Source of the DNA: Pseudomonas azotoformans
GTDB lineage: Bacteria; Pseudomonadota; Gammaproteobacteria; Pseudomonadales; Pseudomonadaceae
Direction of reading: 5' to 3'
Assembly: GCF_900103345.1 (NCBI RefSeq)
Contig: NZ_LT629702.1
Span: forward strand, 2,232,001-2,296,000
DNA length: 64,000 nt
Positions 27,250 through 38,555 of this stretch are shown here, piece after piece. Below the pieces are notes generated by a model. That model saw only the letters and a program-made list of their open reading frames with translations, had not been told where the DNA came from and ran no database searches. How positions within the stretch are numbered: position 1 is the stretch's first letter; the number at the start of each line of letters is the position of its first letter. Both the position numbers and the translations under genes were made by a program.

Positions 27250-27792
27250 TTACCAGTCCAGTGTCACCGTCAACGTGTCGGTGTAGATCCCTGCCGGTAA
27301 GGCACTGGTATTTGCCACCACGGAGCCAAATACCGGGATCGGTATCTGGGTGCCCTTGGCCACGACAAAATTGCGTTGCTGCCCGATGCTGTAGGTGCTG
27401 CGCCCCTGCGGGTCGGCGGACAGTCGATAAGGAATCATCTGGCGCCCATTGCTCAGGCGTCGGGTAGTGCCATCGCCGTTGGTGCCGCCGTCGATGGTCA
27501 CGGTGAAGCTCGAGACCGAGGGGTTGCACCACACCGCCAAGGGCGCCTTGTCGCCAGCGGTGACGCCAGCACCCAATGGGTTGTTCCAGGTCGGACCCTG
27601 ACTGCCGAAGTCGAGCATCGCCGTGCCGCCCGTGGGGTTCACCGGCGCGCTCTCAACGCCTTTGCTCACTTCGCAACTGGCGGTGATCACCAGCCGCGCC
27701 TGGATAAACCCGCTGGCGACAGCCGCCTGCACGTCGTCTGCCAACACCAGCAGGCCGCCCATGGCCACCAGGGCCAGGCAACGGCTCACCAT
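27250..27792 (-). CDS. Spore-coat-U-domain pilus subunit
   Basis: A 180-residue exported SCPU pilin (signal MVSRCLALVAMGGLLVLADDVQA). Cysteines in ITASCEVSKGVES and LAVWCNPS, and the family C-terminus LPAGIYTDTLTVTLDW. The start overlaps the stop of the upstream subunit by 7 bp, supporting the ATG at 27792. Sequence differs clearly from its three sister subunits, so the copies are old rather than recent duplicates. Confidence 0.87.
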   Translation of the reverse strand: MVSRCLALVAMGGLLVLADDVQAAVASGFIQARLVITASCEVSKGVESAPVNPTGGTAMLDFGSQGPTWNNPLGAGVTAGDKAPLAVWCNPSVSSFTVTIDGGTNGDGTTRRLSNGRQMIPYRLSADPQGRSTYSIGQQRNFVVAKGTQIPIPVFGSVVANTSALPAGIYTDTLTVTLDW

Positions 27793-28310
27793 GTCACCGT
27801 CACCTTGAGCAGGTCGGTGTAGCGGCCGACGGCGGGGATGTCCTTGAGTGGCTCGATGCGACCATAGAGCGGCAGGTTGACGAACCCTGCGTCCGGCACC
27901 CGGCCGCTGAGCGGCACATCCACCGGCAACGGCACGCGCCGTGCCCCGTCGGCATAGATGCGATAGGGAATGGGTTGGGTCGATGGGGTAGCACTGAGGT
28001 AGCGTACTTCACCGGTGCCACCATGCAGGCCGCCATCAACGCGGACCTGATACGGCGTGTCGGGGTTGCACTCCAGCCGCGGTTGGCGCTGGCTGATCAG
28101 CGCCGCACTCAGGGGCCCGGCCGGGTCATCCAGACGCGGGCCGCTGCCGAAATCCAGTACGCCCAGTTGCTCGATGCCAGCGCTGCGGGTGGTCCCCACC
28201 AACTGGCAACCGCGCTGCACGTCGATACGCACCTCCACCTGGAGCTGTGCACCGTAAACCGTGTTGCAGAGCATCGCGCCCATGACTGCCAATACTGCTC
28301 GTCCCTTCAC
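27786..28310 (-). CDS. Spore-coat-U-domain pilus subunit (first gene of the operon)
   Basis: A 174-residue exported SCPU pilin starting with GTG at 28310, which gives the signal peptide MKGRAVLAVMGAMLCNTVYGA. An in-frame ATG lies eight codons later but would shorten the signal. Cysteines in VQRGCQLVG and RLECNPD; C-terminus VGRYTDLLKVTVTW. As promoter-proximal subunit it occupies the place of CsuA/B in the Acinetobacter csu operon. The 188 bp before it are shared with zapE and hold the operon promoter, in which I could not single out a regulator site. Confidence 0.83.
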   Translation of the reverse strand: MKGRAVLAVMGAMLCNTVYGAQLQVEVRIDVQRGCQLVGTTRSAGIEQLGVLDFGSGPRLDDPAGPLSAALISQRQPRLECNPDTPYQVRVDGGLHGGTGEVRYLSATPSTQPIPYRIYADGARRVPLPVDVPLSGRVPDAGFVNLPLYGRIEPLKDIPAVGRYTDLLKVTVTW

Positions 28311-28498
28311 TGCCCCAAATCCTTGTACAGGGGTGACTGCTGTGTAGGAGGTTAGTCACTCAGCGAGAAACTGCCAGTCTGGACAGGATTACCTTCACGA
28401 GATGCTTTTTCGAGATAGCTGGCAGCGCCCTTCTCTATTGGTCAAAACGCGACGAGCGTCCTAAAGTGAGCAACCACCGAAATACAGAGTGACTTGCA

Positions 28499-29593
28499 TT
28501 GGCCGCGCTTTCCCTGATCCGTCGCCTGCTCGGCCAAAAGCCCGGGCCCCTTGACGCTTCGCCCATTCCCGCGTTTTTTCAGCAAAAGGCCGCGCAACAG
28601 GGTTACACCCTGAGCACCGGTCAAACCCGCGCCATTGCTGCCCTGGCCCGGGAAACCCAACAACTGCTCGCCGGCCAGCCCGCCCGCAGCCTGTACCTCC
28701 ACGGCCCCGTGGGTCGCGGCAAAAGCTGGCTGCTGGACGGGTTCTTCCAGGCGTTGCCGATCGCCGAGAAGCAGCGCGTGCACTTCCATGATTTTTTCGC
28801 CCAACTGCATCGCGGCATGTTCACGCATCATGCGCAGGACGATGCCCTGGCCGCGACGCTCGATGAGCAGTTGGCAGGCTGCCGGGTGCTGTGTTTCGAC
28901 GAATTCCACGTCCATGATATCGGCGATGCCATGCTGATCACACGGCTGTTCAAGGCCCTGTTCGAGCGCGGTGTACTGGTGCTGGTGACGTCCAACTATG
29001 CGCCGCAAGGGTTGCTGCCCAACCCCCTGTACCACGAGCGCTTCAAGCCGGTGATCGACCTGATCGCCGCGCGCATGGAGGTGCTGGAAGTCAGTTCGCC
29101 CCAGGACTTTCGCAGCCTGCCCCAGGCCCAGAGCGCGCAACGTTTCACCTGCGGTCACTACGTGTGGCCGGGCACCCCGGGGCAGCGGGCGGCGCTCGAC
29201 CTGCCCGCCGCAGACAGCCCGCCCCGCCCCCTAGGCGTTGGCCATCGGACCTTGATGTGCCGCCGCCATGAAGGGCGCAGCATTGCCTTCACCTTCAACG
29301 ACCTGTGCGAACAACTGACGGCGGTGATGGACTACCTGCTGCTGTGCCAGGACTACGACCACTGGATCATCGACGGCCTGCCTCAACTGGCGACCTGCCC
29401 GATTGCCGTGCAGCAGCGCTTTATCAACCTGGTGGATGTGCTTTACGACCGCGACAAGCATCTGGTACTGATCGGCGAACTGCCGCTCGAGATTGCCTTG
29501 AGCGGCCAGGCCATCGACCTGGCCCGCACCGCCAGCCGTCTAGGACAATTGCAGCAGGCCCCCCCGCAACGCACCCCCGACCCGGTATCATGA
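28499..29593 (+). CDS. zapE: Cell division protein ZapE (AFG1-like ATPase)
   Basis: A 364-residue AFG1/ZapE-type ATPase associated with the Z-ring. Walker A HGPVGRGKS (about 68-76), Walker B VLCFDEFHVHDIGDA, and the family stretch VLVTSNYAPQGLLPNPLYHERFKPVIDLI are clear. The only start after the upstream stop is TTG at 28499 (MAALSLIRRLLGQ); no good ribosome site is seen, so the start is uncertain. Its stop lies in the ATGA just before the LRR-kinase gene. Pseudomonads carry more than one AFG1-like protein, so this may be a paralogue of the main zapE. Confidence 0.83.
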   Translation: MAALSLIRRLLGQKPGPLDASPIPAFFQQKAAQQGYTLSTGQTRAIAALARETQQLLAGQPARSLYLHGPVGRGKSWLLDGFFQALPIAEKQRVHFHDFFAQLHRGMFTHHAQDDALAATLDEQLAGCRVLCFDEFHVHDIGDAMLITRLFKALFERGVLVLVTSNYAPQGLLPNPLYHERFKPVIDLIAARMEVLEVSSPQDFRSLPQAQSAQRFTCGHYVWPGTPGQRAALDLPAADSPPRPLGVGHRTLMCRRHEGRSIAFTFNDLCEQLTAVMDYLLLCQDYDHWIIDGLPQLATCPIAVQQRFINLVDVLYDRDKHLVLIGELPLEIALSGQAIDLARTASRLGQLQQAPPQRTPDPVS

Positions 29594-29632
29594 GCGCCTT
29601 CCACGACTTCTTGCCGAGTGACCGCGCCGTTC

Positions 29633-30934
29633 ATGAATACCCTCGCCCAACTCAAGGCCGGCCAATTGGCCGGCATCACGCGCCTGGACTTGTCCTGCGG
29701 GCTGACCGAATTCCCCCGGGAAATCTTCGAACTGGCCGACTCTCTGGAAATCCTCAACCTCAGCGGCAATGCCCTGAGCAGCCTGCCCGACGACCTGCAC
29801 CGCCTGCCGCACCTGCGTGTGCTGTTCTGTTCGGACAACCTGTTCACCGAACTGCCGGCTTGCCTCGGCCAATGCGCCAAACTGAGCATGATCGGCTTCA
29901 AGGCCAACCAGATCAGCCACGTGCCCGCCGCCGCGTTACCGCCGCTGTTGCGCTGGCTGATCCTGACCGATAACCGCGTCAGCGCACTGCCCGAGGCATT
30001 GGGTGAACGGCCATTGCTGCAAAAACTGATGCTGGCCGGCAACCACCTGGCGCACCTGCCGCAAAGCCTGGCCAACTGCCACAACCTCGAACTGCTGCGC
30101 ATCGCCTCCAACCGCTTCACGCGCCTGCCGGAATGGCTGTTGACGCTGCCGAGCCTGACCTGGCTGGCCTACGCCGGGAACCCGGTGGAAATGGCTGTGA
30201 CGGTGGCGGGTGAAGACACCACGCCGGACATTCCCTGGTCCGAACTGGAACTGGCCGAAGTACTGGGCGAAGGCGCGTCCGGCGTGATCCGCAAAGCACG
30301 ATGGACGCCCTCAAACACGCCCGTCGCCGTCAAGCTCTATAAGGGCAGCATCACCAGCGACGGCTCACCGCTGCACGAAATGCAGGCCTGTATCGCCGCC
30401 GGGTTGCACCCCAACCTGATCAAGGTCGAAGGCCGCGTGGTCGGCCACCCCGATGACCAGGCCGCCCTGGTGATGGACCTGATCGACCCGAGCTACCGCA
30501 ACCTCGCGGCGCTGCCGAGCCTGGCGTCGTGCACCCGGGATATCTACACGCCGGACACCCGTTTCAGCCTTGACGTGGCGCTGCGCATCGCCCGTGGTAT
30601 CGCCTCGGTCGCGGCGCATCTGCACCGGCACGGCATCACCCATGGCGACCTGTATGGCCACAATATTCTGTGGAATAAAGCGGGTGACTGCCTCCTCGGG
30701 GACTTTGGCGCGGCATCGTTCCATGCTACGGCGGACACCGTGGAAACCACGGCGTTGCAGCGTATTGAAGTGCGTGCGTTCGGGATTTTGCTGGGGGAGT
30801 TGCTGGAGCGGGTTGAGGAACAGGTGAGCGGTGAATGGCTGACGCTACAAGCAAGGTGCTGTCAGCCCGATGTGCTGGCTCGGCCTGGATTCGAAGAGAT
30901 CGAAGCCATCCTGGCCTCTATCCAACTGCGCTGA
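29633..30934 (+). CDS. Leucine-rich-repeat / protein kinase fusion
   Basis: A 433-residue cytosolic protein. Residues about 12-185 form seven or so leucine-rich repeats (ITRLDLSCGLTEFP, LEILNLSGNALSSLP, LRVLFCSDNLFTELP, LLRWLILTDNRVSALP, LQKLMLAGNHLAHLP). Residues about 205-433 are a Hanks-type kinase with glycine loop LGEGASGV (211-218), ATP lysine Lys234 (VAVK), Glu249, catalytic loop HGDLYGHN (Asp339, Asn344) and DFG Asp357: all catalytic residues retained. GTG at 29618 is an alternative start. No signal or membrane segment. Substrate unknown; bacterial LRR-kinases of this kind are annotated in pseudomonads without function. Confidence 0.88.
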   Translation: MNTLAQLKAGQLAGITRLDLSCGLTEFPREIFELADSLEILNLSGNALSSLPDDLHRLPHLRVLFCSDNLFTELPACLGQCAKLSMIGFKANQISHVPAAALPPLLRWLILTDNRVSALPEALGERPLLQKLMLAGNHLAHLPQSLANCHNLELLRIASNRFTRLPEWLLTLPSLTWLAYAGNPVEMAVTVAGEDTTPDIPWSELELAEVLGEGASGVIRKARWTPSNTPVAVKLYKGSITSDGSPLHEMQACIAAGLHPNLIKVEGRVVGHPDDQAALVMDLIDPSYRNLAALPSLASCTRDIYTPDTRFSLDVALRIARGIASVAAHLHRHGITHGDLYGHNILWNKAGDCLLGDFGAASFHATADTVETTALQRIEVRAFGILLGELLERVEEQVSGEWLTLQARCCQPDVLARPGFEEIEAILASIQLR

Positions 30935-30939
30935 GCCAA

Positions 30940-30968
30940 TGTGGGAGGAGGCTTGCCCCCTCCCACAG
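30940..30968. repeat. Compact REP-derived hairpin
   Basis: TGTGGGAGG-AGGCTTGCC-CCCTCCCACA: a shortened REP-like inverted repeat between the convergent LRR-kinase and yebC-like genes, six bases after the kinase stop. It may serve as a shared terminator. Confidence 0.7.
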
Positions 30969-30977
30969 TTTGAGGGT

Positions 30978-31685
30978 TCAGCCCGCCAGCCCGACGAACA
31001 TATCCTGCACGTCATCATGGTTGTCCAGGCCTTCGAGGAAGGCTTCGACTTCCGCCATCTGCTCATCGCTCAAACCGCTCACCGGGTTCTTCGAGAGGTA
31101 GCCAAGCTTGGCCGACAACACGGTGAAACCCTGCTCCGGCAAGGCTTTCTGCACAGCGTCAAGGTCGGTAGTCTCGGTAATGAACAGGGTGGTGCCCTCT
31201 TCTTCGCCTTCTTCGAAATCCTGGGCGCCGGCTTCAATGGCGGCCATTTCCGGATCGGCGTCCGGGCTGTCCGGCGAGGCTTCGATCAGGCCGACGTGGT
31301 TGAAGTCCCAGGCCACGGAACCGGAAGCGCCCAGCTGGCCCTTGCGGAACGCCACGCGGATTTCCGCCACGGTGCGGTTGATGTTATCGGTTACGCATTC
31401 GACGATCAGCGGCACCTGGTGCGGGGCGAACCCTTCGTAGGTCACGCGGTGGTATTGCACGGTTTCGCCGAGCAGACCGGCGCCTTTCTTGATGGCGCGG
31501 TCCAGGGTTTCCTTGGGCATCGAGGCCTTTTTCGCCTGTTCCACTACCAGACGCAGGTGGGCGTTGGTCGCGGTGTCGGCACCATTGCGGGCAGCGATGG
31601 TGATTTCTTTCACCAGCTTGCCGAAGATCTTGCCCTTGGCATTGGCTGCCGCTTCTTTATGTTTGACTTTCCACTGTGCGCCCAT
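30978..31685 (-). CDS. YebC/PmpR-family protein
   Basis: A 235-residue member of the YebC family, beginning [35 protein letters not shown] and containing [17 protein letters not shown]. It is the second, more divergent pseudomonad paralogue rather than the canonical one linked to ruvC (which starts AGHSKWANIKH). YebC proteins have been described as transcription regulators and, more recently, as translation factors that relieve ribosome stalling; which applies here is open. ATG 31685 is the only good start. Confidence 0.87.
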   Translation of the reverse strand: MGAQWKVKHKEAAANAKGKIFGKLVKEITIAARNGADTATNAHLRLVVEQAKKASMPKETLDRAIKKGAGLLGETVQYHRVTYEGFAPHQVPLIVECVTDNINRTVAEIRVAFRKGQLGASGSVAWDFNHVGLIEASPDSPDADPEMAAIEAGAQDFEEGEEEGTTLFITETTDLDAVQKALPEQGFTVLSAKLGYLSKNPVSGLSDEQMAEVEAFLEGLDNHDDVQDMFVGLAG

Positions 31686-31786
31686 GACTCACTCTCTTTA
31701 ATGTCCATCGCGCCGAAACGTCTACTGGCCGGCGCTTTGGGGGCAGAGTTTATAGCGCAAGAACGCATCGTTCCACCAAAAAACCG

Positions 31787-32644
31787 TCAGGGCGCCAACT
31801 CGAAAAACGCCTGGATCAGGCGCAATGCGCGGCGCCGTTCCATGCAGCCGAGCAGGTGCCGGTTCACCAGGCCATCACCCTGGATCGGCACGGCGCACAC
31901 CCGCGGGTCGGGGCTGACCTCCATCGACGACACCACCCCCACGCCCAATTCGGCAGCCACGGCTTCCGTCACCGCCTCGCGACTGTCCAGCTCCAGCAGC
32001 ACCCTGGGCTGTACACCGGCAGCGAGGCAAGCACCGTCAAACGTGCGCCGGGTGATGGAACCGGGTTCACGCAGCACCATGATGACCTCATGCAATTGCT
32101 CCAGCTGAACACCCTCGGCCTGCCTGGCCCACGGATGCGCCACCGGCACCAGCGCGCAGATCCGCGATTCGGCCAACGGCTGCAAGTGCAGCCCATTGCG
32201 CGGCTCCACCTCAGTCAGCACCGCCACATCCGCATGCTCGGACAACAGCGCCGCCAGGGTTTCCTGGGCGTTGCCGAGGCGCAGATTGACCGTGATCCCG
32301 GGATAACGCGCACGCAGGCTGGCGATCATCGGCATCACCAGGTGCGGACCGTCCGCCGCCACTTCCAGGCGCCCGGTGAGCAATTGGCGATTGGCTTCCA
32401 GCAGGGTCTGCGCCTCGTCCACCAGACCGAAGATCGCCCGGGTGATGGCCGCCAGGCGCGTGCCTTCCTCGGTCAGTTCCACGCGCCTTGCCGTACGGCG
32501 CAATAAAGGGATCTGGTAATACTCCTCCAGGGCCTTGATGTGCCCGGTCACCGCCGGCTGGCTGATGAACAGCCGCGCCGCCGCACGGGTAAAACTGCCC
32601 TCGCGGGCCACGGCATCGAATGCGCGCAGTTGGAACAGATTCAT
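31787..32644 (-). CDS. LysR-family regulator of 2-aminoethylphosphonate use
   Basis: A 285-residue LysR protein with N-terminal HTH ([61 protein letters not shown]). ATG 32644 starts exactly at the HTH. It is divergent from phnW with a 110-bp intergenic region, so control of phnWX is the likely role, by analogy with LysR genes linked to phnWX elsewhere. Confidence 0.87.
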   Translation of the reverse strand: MNLFQLRAFDAVAREGSFTRAAARLFISQPAVTGHIKALEEYYQIPLLRRTARRVELTEEGTRLAAITRAIFGLVDEAQTLLEANRQLLTGRLEVAADGPHLVMPMIASLRARYPGITVNLRLGNAQETLAALLSEHADVAVLTEVEPRNGLHLQPLAESRICALVPVAHPWARQAEGVQLEQLHEVIMVLREPGSITRRTFDGACLAAGVQPRVLLELDSREAVTEAVAAELGVGVVSSMEVSPDPRVCAVPIQGDGLVNRHLLGCMERRRALRLIQAFFELAP

Positions 32645-32754
32645 ATTTATCGGCCTCACTGATAGCTCGCATAACAACAAACAATTTGATTGATGACAAG
32701 CCAAACTGCAATTTAGGCGCCGTAGATTCAACCGATGCTTCGCGAGGATTTGTA

Positions 32755-33876
32755 ATGACGACGCCCATCCTGCTGACCCCCGGCCCCCTGACCACCTCCA
32801 ACCGCACCCGCCAGGCCATGATGGTGGATTGGGGTTCATGGGACGACCGATTCAACCAGCTCACCGCCAGCGTCTGCGAACAGTTGCTGGCAATCATCGA
32901 CGGCGCCGCCAGCCACCATTGCGTGCCCTTGCAAGGCAGCGGCACCTTTGCCGTCGAAGCGGCCATCGGCACGCTGGTCCCGCGCGACGGCAAGGTATTG
33001 GTGCTGATCAACGGCGCCTATGGCAAGCGCCTGGCGAAAATCTGCGAAATACTGGGCCGCGAGTTCAGTACCTTCGAAACCGCCGAGGACCAACCCACCA
33101 CCGCCGCCGATGTGGACCGCCTGCTGCACGCCGACACGGCCATTACCCATGTCGCGCTGATCCACTGCGAAACCAGCACCGGCATCCTCAACCCCTTGGC
33201 CGAGATCGCCCAGGTGGTGAAACACCACGGCAAGCGCCTGATCGTCGACGCCATGAGCGCCTTTGGTGCGCTGCCGATCAACGCCCGCGAAGTACCGTTC
33301 GACGCATTGATCGCCGCTTCGGGCAAGTGCCTGGAAGGCGTGCCGGGCATGGGCTTTGTCTTCGTCGACCAACAGGCGCTGGCCGCCGCCCAAGGCAACT
33401 GCCACTCCCTGGCGATGGACCTGTTCGACCAGCACAGCTACATGGCCAAGACCGGCCAATGGCGTTTCACCCCGCCGACCCACGTGGTGGCGGCCCTGCA
33501 TGAAGCACTGCTGCAATACGCCGAAGAAGGCGGCCTGCGCGCACGTCATCAACGCTACGCCAATAACTGCCAGGCTCTGCTGGACGGCATGGCCGAGCTG
33601 GGCCTGCACAGCTTCCTGCCGGTGGCGATCCAGGCGCCGATCATCGTCACTTTCCACGCGCCGCAAGACCCGCGTTACCAGTTCAAGGACTTCTATGAAC
33701 GGGTCAAGGCCAAGGGTTTCATTCTGTATCCGGGCAAACTGACCCAGGTGGACACCTTCCGCGTGGGCTGCATCGGCCATGTCGATGACAGCGACATGCA
33801 CGCCGCCGTCACCGCCATCGCTGACGTACTGCAGGCCATGGGTATCACCCTTTCATCGATTGGAGCACACGCATGA
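32755..33876 (+). CDS. phnW: 2-Aminoethylphosphonate:pyruvate aminotransferase
   Basis: A 373-residue class V PLP aminotransferase turning 2-aminoethylphosphonate and pyruvate into phosphonoacetaldehyde and alanine. Typical N-terminus [26 protein letters not shown], substrate loop [15 protein letters not shown]-binding [11 protein letters not shown] and the Schiff-base lysine Lys191 ([17 protein letters not shown]). The ATG at 32755 follows GAGGATT. Overlaps phnX by 4 bp; the two form the phosphonatase pathway. Confidence 0.95.
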   Translation: MTTPILLTPGPLTTSNRTRQAMMVDWGSWDDRFNQLTASVCEQLLAIIDGAASHHCVPLQGSGTFAVEAAIGTLVPRDGKVLVLINGAYGKRLAKICEILGREFSTFETAEDQPTTAADVDRLLHADTAITHVALIHCETSTGILNPLAEIAQVVKHHGKRLIVDAMSAFGALPINAREVPFDALIAASGKCLEGVPGMGFVFVDQQALAAAQGNCHSLAMDLFDQHSYMAKTGQWRFTPPTHVVAALHEALLQYAEEGGLRARHQRYANNCQALLDGMAELGLHSFLPVAIQAPIIVTFHAPQDPRYQFKDFYERVKAKGFILYPGKLTQVDTFRVGCIGHVDDSDMHAAVTAIADVLQAMGITLSSIGAHA

Positions 33877-34700
33877 ACTATCAAAACCCCAACACCCTGC
33901 AAGCCGTGATCCTCGATTGGGCCGGCACCGTGGTCGACTTCGGCTCCTTCGCCCCGACGCAGATTTTTGTCGAAGCCTTCGCCGAATTCGACGTGCAAGT
34001 TTCCATCGAAGAAGCCCGTGGCCCGATGGGCATGGGCAAGTGGGACCACATCCGCACCCTGTGCAATCAGCCGCAAGTCGCCGAGCGCTACCGCAAGGCC
34101 TTCGGTCGCACGCCCACCGACGATGACGTAACCGCCATCTACAAACGTTTCATGCCGTTGCAGATCGAGAAAATCGCCGAACACTCGGCACTGATCCCTG
34201 GCGCCCTCGACACTATCGCCCAGCTGCGGGTGCAAGGCATCAAGATCGGTTCCTGCTCCGGCTACCCCAAGCAAGTGATGGACAAGGTGGTTGCCCTGGC
34301 CGCCACCAACGGCTATATCGCCGACCACGTAGTCGCCACCGACGAAGTGCCCAACGGTCGCCCATGGCCAGCCCAGGCCCTGGCCAACGTGATTGCGCTG
34401 GGCATCGACGATGTGGCGGCCTGCGTGAAGGTCGACGACACCGTGCCGGGTATACTCGAAGGCCGCCGCGCCGGCATGTGGACCGTGGCCCTGACCTGCT
34501 CCGGCAATGCGCTGGGTTTGACCTACGAGCAGTTCCGCGACCTGGATGCGGCCACACTGGCCAGCGAGCGCAAGCGCATCGAGGCGATGTTCGCAGGCTC
34601 ACGGCCGCACTACCTGATCGACACCATCAACGACCTGCCTGCGGTCATCACCGACATCAATGCGCGCCTGGCCCGTGGGCAAATGCCGCAGAGCTACTGA
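33873..34700 (+). CDS. phnX: Phosphonoacetaldehyde hydrolase (phosphonatase)
   Basis: A 275-residue HAD-superfamily enzyme splitting phosphonoacetaldehyde into acetaldehyde and phosphate. Nucleophile Asp15 and partner Ala17 are in [14 protein letters not shown] (the D-x-A-G-T form diagnostic of phosphonatase), and Lys56, the Schiff-base lysine, is in [11 protein letters not shown]. Motif III is seen in [14 protein letters not shown]. Cotranscribed with phnW; no C-P lyase or phosphonate transporter gene is in the window. Confidence 0.95.
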   Translation: MNYQNPNTLQAVILDWAGTVVDFGSFAPTQIFVEAFAEFDVQVSIEEARGPMGMGKWDHIRTLCNQPQVAERYRKAFGRTPTDDDVTAIYKRFMPLQIEKIAEHSALIPGALDTIAQLRVQGIKIGSCSGYPKQVMDKVVALAATNGYIADHVVATDEVPNGRPWPAQALANVIALGIDDVAACVKVDDTVPGILEGRRAGMWTVALTCSGNALGLTYEQFRDLDAATLASERKRIEAMFAGSRPHYLIDTINDLPAVITDINARLARGQMPQSY

Positions 34701-34814
34701 TAGAGGTCAACATCACGGCACTTACCCAAGGCAAACCGCTCAAAACCGGCATACAGTTAAAGGACTCCATCGCCAAAGAATGGAGGTTTGCCCTGATGAG
34801 TGAGGAACCCAGCA

Positions 34815-35372
34815 ATGCCGTGGAAAAACTCCGATACACGCTACAGCACCATGTCGATTGCGTTGCACTGGTTGATGGTGGTGCTGCTGGCGGTGGTCTA
34901 CGCCTGCATTGAGTTACGCGGCCAGTTTCCCAAAGGCAGCGGTGCGCGAACGCTGATCGTCGAGATGCACTTCATGTTCGGCCTCACCGTGTTTGTGCTG
35001 GTGTGGCTGCGCCTGTTCGCACGCAGCCTGGGGGTGGCGCCGAAGATCGTACCGGCACCGCCGCCATGGCAGAGCCTGTTGGCGACGCTGATGCACGTTG
35101 CGCTGTACGCGTTGATGATCGGCATGCCGATTGCGGGTTGGCTGATTGTGAGTGCCGAGGGGCATTCGGTGATGTTCTATGGCATGGAATTGCCGCCGTT
35201 GATCGCGGAAAACAAGGCGCTGGCCAAGCAGATTGAAGGCTGGCATGTGCTGTTCGGCAAGATCGGCTACTGGTTGATCGGGCTGCATGCGCTGGCCGGG
35301 ATCGCCCACCATTACATCCTGCGGGACAACACCGCGTTGCGGATGATGCCGGGCAAGCGCGCTAACCCTTGA
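34815..35372 (+). CDS. Cytochrome b561 family protein
   Basis: A 185-residue four-helix membrane cytochrome b (YSTMSIALHWLMVVLLAVVYACIEL; EMHFMFGLTVFVLVWLRLF; LMHVALYALMIGMPIAGWLIVSAEG; KIGYWLIGLHALAGIAHHYIL) with histidines for two hemes. AGGA 7 bp ahead supports ATG 34815 over a GTG at 34800. It resembles CybB, a ubiquinol:oxygen oxidoreductase producing or scavenging superoxide. It is convergent with the PLP enzyme gene, ends overlapping by 11 bp. Not closely related to the copy at 18962. Confidence 0.87.
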   Translation: MPWKNSDTRYSTMSIALHWLMVVLLAVVYACIELRGQFPKGSGARTLIVEMHFMFGLTVFVLVWLRLFARSLGVAPKIVPAPPPWQSLLATLMHVALYALMIGMPIAGWLIVSAEGHSVMFYGMELPPLIAENKALAKQIEGWHVLFGKIGYWLIGLHALAGIAHHYILRDNTALRMMPGKRANP

Positions 35373-36246
35373 AGCCTCGCTGGCCTTGCAGCCCGCCGGT
35401 GTGGACGAAGACCAGGCGAGTGCCGGGGGCGAAACGCCCGGCTTCGATCTGCGTCTTCAAGGCCAGTAACGCCTTGCCGGTGTAAAGCGGCTCCAAGGGT
35501 ACGCCGCAGGCCTGCTGGGTGGTGTCGATGAAGTCGAGCAACTCGGGGTCGACTTTGGCGAAGCCACCTCGACTGGCGTCCAGCAGTTCATAGCCGCCCT
35601 GCACGATGGCCTCGACGTTCTGCGCCACACCGTGATCGTCCGGCACCGCCATGGCGCCGTGCACCGGGTGCGCGCCCGCCTCTGCCAGTGCCAGGCCGCC
35701 CAGCGTGGTGCCGGTGCCTGCGGCCAGCCACCAGCCGTCGTAGTCCGCCCAGCCCACGCTGTGCAACTGTGCACGCACCTGCTCGACCAGCACCGCGCAA
35801 CCCAGGGCGCCCTCCCGACCACCGCCGCCCTCGGGCACCGGGTGCAGGTGGGGATACTGCTCACGCCACGGCAACCAGAAACCGGGTTCATGCCGCGCGC
35901 GATAACCGCCATAGCCCAGCCAATGCAGCTGCATGCCGAAGGCTTTCAGGTCGAGAACGGTGGGGGTGTCTTGCGGGTGCCCGCGCAGCAGGCCGACGGT
36001 GGGGAAACCGAAGCGCTTGCCAGCGGCCGCCAATGCATGCAGATGGTTGGAGTAAGCCCCGCCCAGGCTGATGAGGCCGCGAGCGGCTTGCGCCTGCGCC
36101 AGGTGCCCGGTGAGCTTGAACCACTTGTTGCCGCTGATCAGCGGGTCGATGCGGTCCAGGCGCAACACGGCCAGCTCGACACCTCTGAGCCAATCCAGGT
36201 GCAGCGGCTCAAGCGGTGCGTGGGGAAGCCAATCGAAGGGACCCAT
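35362..36246 (-). CDS. PLP-dependent D-cysteine desulfhydrase / ACC deaminase-like protein
   Basis: A 294-residue fold-type II PLP enzyme. PLP lysine Lys44 in ISGNKWFKLTGHL, substrate serine loop SLGGAYSNHLHALAAAGKRFGF, and cofactor phosphate loop AAGTGTTLGGLALA. It is shorter than true ACC deaminases (about 338) and groups better with D-cysteine desulfhydrase-like proteins annotated in pseudomonads; substrate is uncertain. The ATG at 36246 has little ribosome-site support but fits the family. Confidence 0.82.
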   Translation of the reverse strand: MGPFDWLPHAPLEPLHLDWLRGVELAVLRLDRIDPLISGNKWFKLTGHLAQAQAARGLISLGGAYSNHLHALAAAGKRFGFPTVGLLRGHPQDTPTVLDLKAFGMQLHWLGYGGYRARHEPGFWLPWREQYPHLHPVPEGGGGREGALGCAVLVEQVRAQLHSVGWADYDGWWLAAGTGTTLGGLALAEAGAHPVHGAMAVPDDHGVAQNVEAIVQGGYELLDASRGGFAKVDPELLDFIDTTQQACGVPLEPLYTGKALLALKTQIEAGRFAPGTRLVFVHTGGLQGQRGFKG

Positions 36247-36303
36247 CGGGCGGGACCTGCATGAAAAACGGGGCGGTAGTCTACCACCGCCCCGCCCAGG
36301 GTC

Positions 36304-38403
<2,100 letters not shown>

Positions 38404-38555
38404 TTATGTCCCACAGACTAAAAGGCGGTGGATGACGGCTCAATGACTGAAACTGACAAGTTATTGATCCAAATGCACAGCGCCCCTTGGCAAGCCCGCC
38501 CATGGGCCCTACCCTAGTCGGCGAACCCTGCACACGGTCTGTTGTCTGTTCCCCC

